Positions 41,954-49,118 are shown, counted from the stretch's first letter. The stretch is DNA of 64,000 nucleotides from Oscillospiraceae bacterium (GCA_017460835.1 JAFUAD010000046.1:62001-126000), one strand, 5' to 3'. Numbers and translations are program-made. Notes: generated by a model from the sequence alone, not told the origin.

Positions 41954-42675
41954 TGCATTCCCTCATAGGCGACTCTTGCCGCCGAAATATCCATATTGCA
42001 CCGCAGCCGGTACAGGCAAACCCTGACGGCTAGGCGGTCGGTCAGCGCGAGCGTTTTCTGCATGGCAAGCGGGTCGGCGGGGCGGTAAACCTGCTGCATC
42101 AGGAACGGATATGCTGCCTCTGCGGTGACCGGCTCAATGCTGTTTTCCGCCCCTCTGGTCAGGATGCAGACCGCCCGCAGCGGCACCGCGATATTCGCGC
42201 CGAGCCGGTGCTTGCCGTTGTAGGGCGTCCCGTAGGCCGTGACCGTATCGGCTATGTGCAGCAGCGGCTTGTCATCGTTGACCATAACGGCTCTGTCGCC
42301 GAAATATTCCCGCCAGAGCCGGGAGTGTGTGGATTTTCCCGTGCCGGATTTCGCCGTGAACAGATACCCGATCCCGTCCACGGCGATCACCGAGCCGTGA
42401 AACAGCACGGTGTCATATTGCAGCATCTGCACCGCGATCCTGCGGTAGACCGCGAGCTCCTCAAGGTAGCTGTCCGGATACTGCCGGACCGGAACGCCGG
42501 CGAGCGCATCCTCCCGCGCAGATTTTTCCCGCTCGTATTCGATGTCCGCCTGCGTCGTCACGACGGCATAATCTGCCTTCTCATCCGTCCGGTAGGCAGC
42601 GCAAAGGCTGTGAACCGTATCGTAAACGGAGGTAATCTCCGCGGTTTTATCTGCGATTTTGTATCTTCCTGTCAT
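41950..42675 (-). CDS. HprK-like kinase domain protein
   Basis: 241 aa. An HPr-kinase-like P-loop FTAKSGTGKSTHSRLW (Walker A about 108-116), preceded by LFHGSVIAVDG (H93) and followed by VNDDKPLL (D134, D135). It lacks the N-terminal domain of real HprK and is not near ptsH. Such HprK-like kinases occur in peptide natural-product clusters, where some phosphorylate a precursor serine. Here it sits between a PqqD homologue and a peptidase, which supports a peptide substrate; this is inference. Confidence 0.78.
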   Translation of the reverse strand: MTGRYKIADKTAEITSVYDTVHSLCAAYRTDEKADYAVVTTQADIEYEREKSAREDALAGVPVRQYPDSYLEELAVYRRIAVQMLQYDTVLFHGSVIAVDGIGYLFTAKSGTGKSTHSRLWREYFGDRAVMVNDDKPLLHIADTVTAYGTPYNGKHRLGANIAVPLRAVCILTRGAENSIEPVTAEAAYPFLMQQVYRPADPLAMQKTLALTDRLAVRVCLYRLRCNMDISAARVAYEGMQ

Positions 42676-42717
42676 GGTGATAATTCCTCAGAGCCCGGCT
42701 CCCCCGGTATCTCTGCA

Positions 42718-42981
42718 TTATTCGATGACCGCGCCGATCGAGCGCAGCTTTCCGATGACCCTTGCCACATCCCGCGCTACGGTTTCGCGGTCTGCACCGG
42801 AATATTTCGCGAGCACCTGATCGGTGATTTTGCGCTCGGTCGTGTCCGTTTTCAGGCATTCGGCAATAAATGCGGTGGTTTCGTTGCACTTTACCATTCC
42901 GTTGAATCGGGTGCTGTCCGTGCTGACAATATAATGCACACCGCCGGTCTCGTGCATCAGAAATTTCGGGTTCAGTTTCAT
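42718..42981 (-). CDS. PqqD-family peptide-recognition protein
   Basis: 87 aa. Matches the PqqD/RRE winged-helix layout: KLNPKFLMHETGGVHYIV (beta strands), FNGMVKCNETTAFIAECL (the NET-aF motif of Firmicute PqqD proteins), and a helical end. PqqD domains bind leader peptides of ribosomally made peptides and pass them to modifying enzymes. The ATG at 42981 sits 8 nt from GGAGG. First gene of the cluster, driven from 43002-43030. Confidence 0.85.
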   Translation of the reverse strand: MKLNPKFLMHETGGVHYIVSTDSTRFNGMVKCNETTAFIAECLKTDTTERKITDQVLAKYSGADRETVARDVARVIGKLRSIGAVIE

Positions 42982-43001
42982 TCGGAACACCTCCTGCGCA
43001 T

Positions 43002-43030
43002 ATTATAGCATATTAAGCCAGAAAACGCAA
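43002..43030 (-). promoter_or_regulatory. Sigma-A promoter of the PqqD cluster
   Basis: Minus strand: -35 TTGCGT (43030-43025), 17-bp spacer, -10 TATAAT (43007-43002). A near-copy of this promoter (TTGCGT, 17 bp, TATAAG) lies at 43145-43173 as part of the direct repeat. Confidence 0.7.
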
Positions 43031-43038
43031 TGGGAGCG
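43003..43038. repeat. Direct repeat, copy 1 (carries PqqD promoter)
   Basis: About 36 bp starting TTATAGCATATTAAGCC and ending AACGCAATGGGAGCG, repeated at 43146-43181 with about four differences and the same orientation, 143 bp apart. Confidence 0.8.
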
Positions 43039-43084
43039 TAAGAAAAATACATACAGAAAAGACTGCCTTGGAGTTGAAACGGAG

Positions 43085-43130
43085 GGCGCATGTTTGCTAT
43101 GCAAACTGCGCGGTTTCACAGCGTGAAACC
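43085..43130. repeat. Two adjacent palindromes between the direct repeats
   Basis: GTTTGC/GCAAAC around TAT, flanked by GCGCA/TGCGC, then immediately GGTTTCAC/GTGAAACC around AGC. The pair resembles a small palindromic repetitive or MITE-like element. No transposase is near. Confidence 0.6.
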
Positions 43131-43145
43131 GGGGGCACTGCCGCC

Positions 43146-43181
43146 TTATAGCATATTATGCCGGAAAACGCAATGGGGGAG
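43146..43181. repeat. Direct repeat, copy 2
   Basis: Second copy of the 36-bp repeat (TTATAGCATATTATGCC ... AACGCAATGGGGGAGG). It retains a promoter-like TTGCGT-17-TATAAG on the minus strand and ends just before the thiD promoter. Confidence 0.8.
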
Positions 43182-43182
43182 G

Positions 43183-43211
43183 TTGACAGCCGGCAAAAAA
43201 AGGAATATAAT
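43183..43211 (+). promoter_or_regulatory. Consensus sigma-A promoter of thiD
   Basis: -35 TTGACA (43183-43188), 17-bp spacer, -10 TATAAT (43206-43211): perfect match. The leader of about 27 nt is too short for a TPP riboswitch. Confidence 0.85.
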
Positions 43212-43243
43212 AACAGGGTGAATGACAGAAAGGAGCATGATCC

Positions 43244-44053
43244 ATGAAAACAGCACTGACCATTGCAGGCAGCGACTCCGCCGGCGGCGCCGGGATACAG
43301 GCTGACCTGAAAACCATGACCGCAAACGGCGTATTCGGCATGAGCGCCGTCACGGCACTGACCGCGCAGAACACGCTCGGCGTGACCGGAATCTTTGAAT
43401 CAACGCCGGAATTTCTGGCATTGCAGCTCGATGCGGTATTCACGGATATCGTACCGGATGCGGTAAAAATCGGCATGGTGTCCTCTGCGGAGCTGATTCG
43501 CGTCATCGGAGAAAAGCTGCGGCAGTATGAGGCAAAGCATGTTGTCCTTGACCCGGTCATGGTCGCGACGAGCGGCGCAAAGCTGCTGCAGGACAGCGCA
43601 GTCGCTGCGCTGACAGAGGAGCTGATTCCGCTCGCTGAAATCGTAACGCCGAACATCCCAGAGGCAGAGGTGCTCTGCGGAAAGGAGATCCGCTCCGCCG
43701 AGGATATGGAGCATGCCGCAAAGGAAATCTCCGCGCGCTGGCACTGCGCCGTACTGCTGAAGGGCGGACATCAGCTCAATGACGCAAACGATCTGCTCTG
43801 TGAGGCGGGAGCATGCCGCTGGTTTTACGGCGACCGGATTCAGAATCCGAATACGCACGGGACGGGCTGCACGCTCTCCAGCGCGATCGCATCGAATCTG
43901 GCGAAGGGCTTTTCGATGCCGGACTCGGTCATGCGGGCAAAGCGGTATATTTCCGGTGCGCTCGGCGCGATGCTGAATCTCGGACAGGGCAGCGGGCCGA
44001 TGAACCACGCCTTCGCGATCCGGAACGAATACACGGAGGAATGCGAAGCATAA
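43244..44053 (+). CDS. thiD: Hydroxymethylpyrimidine/phosphomethylpyrimidine kinase
   Basis: 269 aa ribokinase-fold kinase. [20 protein letters not shown] and [16 protein letters not shown] at the N-terminus, [17 protein letters not shown], and the C-terminal [18 protein letters not shown] with the catalytic Asp-equivalent region. It phosphorylates HMP and HMP-P in thiamine synthesis or salvage; close homologues use pyridoxal. It stands alone, with its own promoter and terminator and no other thi genes nearby. AAAGGAGC precedes the ATG. Confidence 0.9.
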   Translation: MKTALTIAGSDSAGGAGIQADLKTMTANGVFGMSAVTALTAQNTLGVTGIFESTPEFLALQLDAVFTDIVPDAVKIGMVSSAELIRVIGEKLRQYEAKHVVLDPVMVATSGAKLLQDSAVAALTEELIPLAEIVTPNIPEAEVLCGKEIRSAEDMEHAAKEISARWHCAVLLKGGHQLNDANDLLCEAGACRWFYGDRIQNPNTHGTGCTLSSAIASNLAKGFSMPDSVMRAKRYISGALGAMLNLGQGSGPMNHAFAIRNEYTEECEA

Positions 44054-44061
44054 TACAGATA

Positions 44062-44098
44062 AACGGGAGAAGGCACATTGCTGCGGCCTTCTCCCGTT
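44062..44098. terminator. Bidirectional terminator between thiD and mgtE
   Basis: A 13-bp perfect stem, AACGGGAGAAGGC (44062-44074) with its complement at 44086-44098, followed by CCTATTTATTT on the plus strand. It separates convergent stops at 44053 and 44109. Confidence 0.82.
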
Positions 44099-44108
44099 CC
44101 TATTTATT

Positions 44109-45512
44109 TCATCCCAGATGCAGCACATTGAGCAGTAAAATCCAGCTGATTCCGTAGTATGTCACAACCGCAACAAGGTCGTTGACCGTTGTAATCAGCG
44201 GGCCGGACGCCACGGCAGGGTCTACCTTGATCTTCTTGAAAAACAGCGGAATCAGCGTGCCGACCGCACTGGAGATCAGCATGGCGAGCATCAGCGAGAT
44301 GCCGATGCAGCCTGAAACCGCGAATGAAAACAGCGCCGTCCGCCGCTTGACCGCAAGGATAAACACCCCGACAAAGAGGAAGGACAGCAGCCCGAGCAGA
44401 AGCCCGTTGCAGAGCCCCACGCGCATTTCCTTGATGACCAGATGCCATTTCTGCTTAAAGGTCAGGTTTTCGTCCATCAGCACGCGGATGGTCACCGCAA
44501 GCGACTGCGTGCCGACATTACCTGCCATGTCAAGAATCAGCGACTGGAACGCCATAATCAGCGTGAGCTGCGAGATGACCTTCTCAAATACGCCGACAAC
44601 CGAGGAGACCAGCAGCCCGAGCCCGAGCAGAATCAGCAGCCACGGCAGGCGCTTCTTCATGCTCTGTGTCAGCGGCTCCTGCAAATCCTCCTCCGCAGTC
44701 AGGCCGGCGAACTTCGCGTAATCCTCGCCCATCTCATCGTCTACGACCTCGATGATGCTCTGGGAGGTGATGACGCCGAGCATTTTGTTTGCATTGTCGA
44801 GCACCGGAATGATGCTCTCGGAATAATCCTTCAGCTTTTCGATACAGTCGTCGATCGTCTCCGTTGCATAGACATACGGGAAGGAGGTCACGATCAGGCT
44901 TTCGAGCGCGGTCGAGCTCCGTGCCGTGATGAGCTCCTTTAGGTCGAGTGCGCCGTAGAATTCGCCGCTCTCGTCGGTCACGAACAGCGTCGCGATATTG
45001 TCGTTTTCCTCCGCCTGATGCACCAGCTCATTCATCGCCTGCTTGACCGTCAGGTTTTCGCGGATGATGATACAGTTCGTGGTCATTTTGCTGCCGATCT
45101 CGTCCTCGTCAAAGGATGCGATCAGGCGGATTTCCTTCCGGATATCCGGCGCGATCGCCTCGATAATCAGCTTGCGCTTTTCCTTTTCGATGGCATGCAG
45201 GACATTCGCGGCGGTATCGGTTTCGAGCTCTGAGATGACCGCAGCGGCCTTCTGAATGTCCATTTCATTCAGGTAAGCGCCGGCCTCCTCCTCATCGACA
45301 TGCTCAAAGACCTCCGCGAGCATTTCGGCAGTCGAGACGCGGTAGAGCTTTCTGCGCTCCTGAATCGTGATCGTATCCAGAATCTGCGCGATGTCGTTCC
45401 CGTGGTAGTCCTCCAGCCGGTTCTGGATGGACTTCGGGGAAGCGTTGCTGCGGATGATGCCGATGATTTCCGCAGCGTAATCCGGCTTCCCGGTCAGTTC
45501 TTCGTTGTTCAT
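44109..45512 (-). CDS. mgtE: Magnesium transporter MgtE
   Basis: 467 aa. N-terminal superhelical domain (residues about 25-130; IQERRKLYRVSTAEMLAEVF), two CBS domains (about 140-270; KQAMNELVHQAEENDNIATL; PYVYATETIDDCIEKLKDYS), then five membrane helices with MAGNVGTQSLAVTIRVL and a final PLITTVNDLVAVVTYYGISW. A dimeric Mg2+ channel gated by cytosolic Mg2+ through the N and CBS domains. Its 245-nt leader carries a short ORF and an intrinsic terminator. Confidence 0.95.
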   Translation of the reverse strand: MNNEELTGKPDYAAEIIGIIRSNASPKSIQNRLEDYHGNDIAQILDTITIQERRKLYRVSTAEMLAEVFEHVDEEEAGAYLNEMDIQKAAAVISELETDTAANVLHAIEKEKRKLIIEAIAPDIRKEIRLIASFDEDEIGSKMTTNCIIIRENLTVKQAMNELVHQAEENDNIATLFVTDESGEFYGALDLKELITARSSTALESLIVTSFPYVYATETIDDCIEKLKDYSESIIPVLDNANKMLGVITSQSIIEVVDDEMGEDYAKFAGLTAEEDLQEPLTQSMKKRLPWLLILLGLGLLVSSVVGVFEKVISQLTLIMAFQSLILDMAGNVGTQSLAVTIRVLMDENLTFKQKWHLVIKEMRVGLCNGLLLGLLSFLFVGVFILAVKRRTALFSFAVSGCIGISLMLAMLISSAVGTLIPLFFKKIKVDPAVASGPLITTVNDLVAVVTYYGISWILLLNVLHLG

Positions 45513-45580
45513 GTTTTTCCCTCCGTTTCATTCGTTGAAGCTGTGCTGAAATTCAACGCTGACGTAAGGGGCAAATGGAC

Positions 45581-45612
45581 AAAAAACCTGTGCATGACGG
45601 GTCATACACAGG
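45581..45612 (-). terminator. Attenuator terminator in the mgtE leader
   Basis: Minus strand: CCTGTGTATGAC (45612-45601) pairs with GTCATGCACAGG (45598-45587) with one G-U pair, followed by six T (45586-45581). It lies 10 nt after the leader-ORF stop and about 70 nt before the mgtE ATG, so transcription must bypass it to reach mgtE. Confidence 0.85.
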
Positions 45613-45621
45613 GAGACAGCA

Positions 45622-45726
45622 TTATCTGTTCAGGAGAAAGAAAGCGGCCGCGTGCAGCACCGGCTGTCTTTCATGACAGAAATTGCATAATCGCCCGTTT
45701 GACCCGCAACTGTCGCCGTTTGCCAC
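45622..45726 (-). CDS. 34-codon leader peptide upstream of mgtE
   Basis: GTG start at 45726 with GGAGG 8 nt upstream, TAA stop at 45622. The product begins VANGDSCGSNGRLCNFCHER (first residue Met when translated) and ends in a hydrophobic stretch HAAAFFLLN; it has three Cys, CNFCH being notable. Stop codon and terminator are 10 nt apart, so a ribosome finishing the ORF would cover the 5' arm of the terminator. Such an arrangement is typical of leader-peptide attenuation; the signal sensed is unknown. It is too short for homology-based certainty. Confidence 0.65.
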   Translation of the reverse strand: MANGDSCGSNGRLCNFCHERQPVLHAAAFFLLNR

Positions 45727-45764
45727 TTTCTTCACCTCCGTAGGATCTGTTTTACAGCAAAAAT

Positions 45765-45793
45765 ATTATACCACAAAAACCCCCGCTTGTCAA
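45765..45793 (-). promoter_or_regulatory. Consensus sigma-A promoter of the mgtE leader
   Basis: Minus strand: -35 TTGACA (45793-45788), 17-bp spacer, -10 TATAAT (45770-45765): perfect match. Transcript start near 45758, leaving a leader of about 245 nt. Confidence 0.87.
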
Positions 45794-45819
45794 CAGGCAT
45801 GCAAAGATTCTTCCGCCTC

Positions 45820-45862
45820 AAAAAAAGCAGGACGGGGAACGCGCATGGGCATTCCCCGTCCT
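45820..45862 (-). terminator. Intrinsic terminator after the Spo0A-C-like gene
   Basis: An 11-bp stem, AGGACGGGGAA/TTCCCCGTCCT (45862-45852 with 45839-45829 on the minus strand), then GC and seven T. It ends the unit before the mgtE promoter. Confidence 0.85.
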
Positions 45863-45868
45863 TTTGGG

Positions 45869-46237
45869 TCATTCTTCTGTTTTGCTGAGACTGATCTGTG
45901 TGTGCGCGATCGTCAGGAGCTCTGAGATGTACGGCTTCTGTCTCTTGTAATAAAACACAGAATGCAGCTTTTCGGGATCCTCCGACTCAGCCCGTTCGAT
46001 CGCGCTGCGGATTCCCCGCTCGACGGCGAAGGGCGTGATGCCGTAATGCTCTGCAACCTCCGGATAAAGCGCACCGGTCAGAGCGTGCAGAAGCTGCGGA
46101 TTCCGGACGGAGCATACGATCGCAGTAATCAGATAGTGATATCCCCTGCGGTTTGAGCGTATCCCGATCTGCTGTACGAACCGTATTGCGGCCTCCTCCA
46201 GCTTTTTATCATTCTGATTTTCACTTTGGATTGACAT
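45869..46237 (-). CDS. Stand-alone Spo0A C-terminal-domain-like protein
   Basis: 122 aa. The region GYHYLITAIVCSVRNPQLLH and YPEVAEHYGITPFAVERGIR, then SAIERA, matches the DNA-binding effector domain of Spo0A, including the recognition-helix stretch. There is no receiver domain, so it is not phosphorylation-controlled. It could be a DNA-binding regulator or an antagonist of Spo0A sites. AAGGAG precedes the ATG. The upstream secreted-protein gene ends 63 bp before it in the same direction. Confidence 0.8.
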   Translation of the reverse strand: MSIQSENQNDKKLEEAAIRFVQQIGIRSNRRGYHYLITAIVCSVRNPQLLHALTGALYPEVAEHYGITPFAVERGIRSAIERAESEDPEKLHSVFYYKRQKPYISELLTIAHTQISLSKTEE

Positions 46238-46300
46238 CGCGTATCTCCTTTTTCACTGCATTTTCCGGCACATCGCTGCTGCTCCCGGCGGGCGGACAGG

Positions 46301-46768
46301 TTACGGAACCCAGAGGACATTCGAGTATTTCGGGATCTCCTCGATCAGAGAATTCGATGCGGAGGTTGCCCTTGCGTAGTGCTTCAGATAGACGCGGTAA
46401 TAATATCCGCCGACAACGGTGATCGGGAAATCTTCGATCTCACTGCTGTCCGTATTTCCGTCAATATTATTGCCCACAAACTTTTCCGAAGACCATCCGC
46501 TTGTGCCGTTGGCGCTTCTCTGAACGTACATCTCCGTAAGCCCGATCCGGTACATGGTACTTGCTGACTCTGTTCCGGCTGTCAGATAAATCGTTTTTGT
46601 GCCTTTGGAAATCGACCGCCATGTATTTGAAATCAGTCCGACAGAGTTTACGATCTCATCCTCCGCCTCGGGCGGCGCGGATTCCTCTGCGAATGCCGGA
46701 GCAGACGGGATGCAGACCAGCATCATGCAGAGTGCAAACAGGAAACAAAAGAGCTTTCTGCGCTTCAT
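46301..46768 (-). CDS. Secreted protein of unknown function
   Basis: 155 aa. Sec signal peptide (LFCFLFALCMMLVCIPSAPA, cleavage near AFA) and a small beta-rich mature domain (STMYRIGLTEMYVQRSANGT, GGYYYRVYLKHYA). No family named with confidence. GGAGG lies 8 nt from the ATG at 46768; an in-frame GTG at 46777 falls inside the ribosome-binding site. It may be co-transcribed with the Spo0A-C-like gene. Confidence 0.7.
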   Translation of the reverse strand: MKRRKLFCFLFALCMMLVCIPSAPAFAEESAPPEAEDEIVNSVGLISNTWRSISKGTKTIYLTAGTESASTMYRIGLTEMYVQRSANGTSGWSSEKFVGNNIDGNTDSSEIEDFPITVVGGYYYRVYLKHYARATSASNSLIEEIPKYSNVLWVP

Positions 46769-46956
46769 GTGCTTCACCTCCCCTCTGGTCTGATATGGTT
46801 CCGGTGTGCCTCTGATGGTTTATGCTTTTTATGTATCATTTCTTAGGAGATTTTTTTGAAAAAAGTCAATTTCGTATGAATGCACAAATTCTTCCGTGTA
46901 TCATCCTCGATAATTGTTAAAAATTGCAGGTACAATCAAGATGCGGCGTTCTGCAT

Positions 46957-47799
46957 TCAGGTCATGGATACCCTGCTGTCTATGATCGACTTCAGAATCC
47001 GCTGACTCTCGTTATAATCCAGTTTGTCCGTGTACAGTATATACTGCGTCAGGCCGACCTGAAATACTGCCCAGAACTGCTGCTCCTCGGTCTGGACATG
47101 CACGGTCAGATCCCCGAATTGCTGCGGTGCAATATTGTGTTCATCGCTTGGAATGTCAGCCGGCATGACTCTGTAATAATTGACAAATTCCTTAATATAC
47201 AAGTTTACCTTTGCATCGTCCCGCATGAAGAAAAAGTTTAATTTCTTTGAGAAACTGTTTTCACGGTACTTCCCGTATACCTCTGTCGGCTCAAAGCCTT
47301 CCGGAAGGTAAAGCGGAACCATGGTCGTGGAGTCAATCCCGTGGGCTGCGTAGATATCGCGCATTTCCCTTTCGTAGGGATTATCGCCGTAGAGCTCCGG
47401 GTGTTCCTTTCGCACGTCGATCGTGACGCTGCCCTCCGAGAACTGATACACTGCGGAGAACACATTGACGCCGTATGCTGCATACGACCAGATATTGGAG
47501 ACGGCGAGAATGAGTGCGGCGCAGGCAGCGGCAATTTTGGTTCGGCGGAGCCGGAGGCGCTTTTTCTCCGGTACAAGATGCGTCTTCAGCTTTTGGATCC
47601 CCTCCTGCGTTTTTTCCGCAGTGACCCGGTCTGAGCCGGTGATAATGTCGATGGTTTCCGTGATTCTGGCGACCCGTTCGGGGTCGAACGCATCCTCGGG
47701 CTTTTCAAGCTCGGTCTCCAGATGCTTCCGGAGTGCGGCGAGCATGATCTCATTGGTGTCGTCTGCCTGAATGGCTTTCAGCAGGTCTTTGTCTGACAT
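46957..47799 (-). CDS. Probable membrane anti-sigma factor (DUF4367-like)
   Basis: 280 aa. A cytoplasmic N-terminus of about 85 residues, one membrane helix (TKIAAACAALILAVSNIWSY), and an extracytoplasmic domain resembling DUF4367 (TMVPLYLPEGFEPTEVYGKY, then DLTVHVQTEEQQFWAVFQVG). This layout directly after an ECF sigma gene is typical for anti-sigma factors in Clostridia. The 84-bp gap to the sigma gene contains no terminator. Confidence 0.75.
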   Translation of the reverse strand: MSDKDLLKAIQADDTNEIMLAALRKHLETELEKPEDAFDPERVARITETIDIITGSDRVTAEKTQEGIQKLKTHLVPEKKRLRLRRTKIAAACAALILAVSNIWSYAAYGVNVFSAVYQFSEGSVTIDVRKEHPELYGDNPYEREMRDIYAAHGIDSTTMVPLYLPEGFEPTEVYGKYRENSFSKKLNFFFMRDDAKVNLYIKEFVNYYRVMPADIPSDEHNIAPQQFGDLTVHVQTEEQQFWAVFQVGLTQYILYTDKLDYNESQRILKSIIDSRVSMT

Positions 47800-47883
47800 G
47801 ATATCACGTCCTTTCTGCCCTTATATGCTGTTTCGGGGAGATTTCTTAGCACTTCCGCAAAACTTTGTAGCATTGCACAATAT

Positions 47884-48399
47884 TCAATCCGGTTTTCGCT
47901 TTCCTTTTGTATGCTTTATCTTCGATTTGATCACAAAGATTCGCTGATACAGCGCATTTACCGTGATGCCGAGCTCGTTTGCAAGCGCCCCGCGCGATGC
48001 CCTGTCCACAGTATAATACCGCAGCAGCAGACTGTATTCATCATCCGTCAGGACGTCGAATTCCGACGCACGATCGGCAGGCTCCGGTGCGCAATCGGCA
48101 GGCACCTGCGTCCTGTCCGGGATATTCTCGGAGAATTCCATCTCGTTGGCGGTATGCTCCGCCTTTTCCCGCAGATATTTTTTCGAGATGCGCGACGCCG
48201 ATGCAATCAGCCACCGGTCGATCGGCCCGTTGAGATCCAGCTCGTCCGCCTTCTTCAGAAGCAGCAGGAATACATCCTGCGTGCATTCCTCCGCGCCGTG
48301 GATGTCGCCGCGCAGCACCGCATTGCAGAACCGGAAGACCGCTGCATAGTGCGCTTCTATGATTTTTTCGCATTGCCTGAGCTGCCTGAGACTTTTCAC
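47884..48399 (-). CDS. ECF-type RNA polymerase sigma factor
   Basis: 171 aa. Region 2 (HYAAVFRFCNAVLRGDIHGA, EECTQDVFLLLLKKADEL) with the -10-binding helix DRWLIASASRISKKYLREKA, a linker, then region 4 (LLRYYTVDRASRGALANELG and ITVNALYQRIFVIKSKIKH), which reads the -35. GTG start at 48399 with GGAGGGAGA upstream. It pairs with the anti-sigma-like gene downstream. The promoter at 48434-48463 is of the housekeeping type, with no obvious autoregulated ECF promoter. Confidence 0.87.
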   Translation of the reverse strand: MKSLRQLRQCEKIIEAHYAAVFRFCNAVLRGDIHGAEECTQDVFLLLLKKADELDLNGPIDRWLIASASRISKKYLREKAEHTANEMEFSENIPDRTQVPADCAPEPADRASEFDVLTDDEYSLLLRYYTVDRASRGALANELGITVNALYQRIFVIKSKIKHTKGKRKPD

Positions 48400-48433
48400 C
48401 GCGATCTCCCTCCGTTCTTTTATATTATACTTT

Positions 48434-48463
48434 ATTTTATCATATTCGCGCTGTGCTTGTCAA
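48434..48463 (-). promoter_or_regulatory. Sigma-A-like promoter of the ECF sigma operon
   Basis: Minus strand: -35 TTGACA (48463-48458), 18-bp spacer, -10 TAAAAT (48439-48434). Confidence 0.65.
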
Positions 48464-48496
48464 GAAAAAAGCATCTGCAAACCCGCCGGCAGCTGC

Positions 48497-48525
48497 TTGA
48501 CAAAACGGGCGTTTCATGGTATAAT
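48497..48525 (+). promoter_or_regulatory. Consensus sigma-A promoter P1 upstream of the atp operon
   Basis: -35 TTGACA (48497-48502), 17-bp spacer, -10 TATAAT (48520-48525), perfect match. Transcription would start near 48532 and meet a terminator about 60 nt later. Confidence 0.85.
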
Positions 48526-48531
48526 ACGGAC

Positions 48532-48591
48532 GGATGCAACGGTGCGCCTTACAGAACTGCATGGGGTCATGCGGAGATGTAAGGCTTTTTT
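48532..48591 (+). ncRNA. ~60-nt RNA or terminated leader upstream of atp
   Basis: Bounded by promoter P1 and an intrinsic terminator. The 3' part folds as GCCTTACA (48546-48553) with TGTAAGGC (48578-48585), a symmetric internal loop GAACT/GGAGA, and an inner hairpin GCATG-GGGT-CATGC (48559-48572), ending in six T (48586-48591). No ribosome-binding site. It could be a small RNA, or an attenuated leader of the atp operon whose read-through is regulated. Confidence 0.65.
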
Positions 48592-48632
48592 GCAGCCCTG
48601 CGCAGAATCGGGCAATTCTTTGAGTTTGCCCA

Positions 48633-48661
48633 TTGCTTTTTTCCGGAATTTATGGTATACT
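48633..48661 (+). promoter_or_regulatory. Sigma-A promoter P2 of the atp operon
   Basis: -35 TTGCTT (48633-48638), 17-bp spacer, -10 TATACT (48656-48661), about 25 nt before the first gene's ATG. Weaker than P1, but placed after the terminator, so it can drive atp independently. Confidence 0.7.
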
Positions 48662-48692
48662 GTGAGTGAATCCCGAAGAAGGAGGCAGGCAT

Positions 48693-49106
48693 ATGCCGGA
48701 GGATGTGATGCTGCGAGAGCTGAAAATGCTGGCAAAGCGGTCTGTATTTCTGAATCTTGCCGCATATCTTGTCAGCGTGATCGTGCTCGGCGTGACACTG
48801 TCCTTTGCGCTGGGGCTTCTGCTTGGGACAGCCGTGCTCATCGGCACTCTGCTCCTGATGCGGTACAGCCTGCTCCGCATGGCGGGGGAGGCAAAACGCA
48901 CCGGCGTGACCAGCAGGCGGCGCTGGCAGCTTTTCTATGCGCTGCGGCTGCTGCTGTTCGGCGCGGCTTTCGCTGCGGCACTGCTTCTGCGCCGGTATCT
49001 TTCGCCGGTCGGCGTCGCAGTTCCGATGCTGTATCCGCGGCTGATCTATACCGCGGGTGCGGTCTTTCACCGGAGGGATTCCGATTCCCGTATGAAAAAG
49101 AGGTGA
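48693..49106 (+). CDS. atpI: ATP synthase protein I-like membrane protein
   Basis: 137 aa with four hydrophobic segments (FLNLAAYLVSVIVLGVTLSF, LGLLLGTAVLIGTLLLM, LFYALRLLLFGAAFAAALLL and a shorter last one), the AtpI/DUF4491-like layout, directly before atpB. AtpI helps assemble the c-ring and may aid Mg2+ handling. The GGAGG is 7 nt from the ATG at 48693. Identity rests on topology and position. Confidence 0.7.
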   Translation: MPEDVMLRELKMLAKRSVFLNLAAYLVSVIVLGVTLSFALGLLLGTAVLIGTLLLMRYSLLRMAGEAKRTGVTSRRRWQLFYALRLLLFGAAFAAALLLRRYLSPVGVAVPMLYPRLIYTAGAVFHRRDSDSRMKKR

Positions 49107-49118
49107 GATCTTACATAT

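Noticed and set aside
43090-43221. 43-codon ORF with GGAGGG upstream, considered as a peptide precursor for the PqqD cluster
   Set aside because: It lies on the opposite strand, starts inside a palindrome and runs through the thiD promoter; composition is not precursor-like.
45512-45758. M-box (ykoK) magnesium riboswitch in the mgtE leader
   Set aside because: I could not find the conserved M-box segments in the leader; an ORF with a strong ribosome-binding site plus a terminator explains it better. An Infernal search would settle it.
48534-48623. 29-codon Cys-containing ORF beginning at the P1 transcript start
   Set aside because: No ribosome-binding site and it runs through the intrinsic terminator at 48546-48591.
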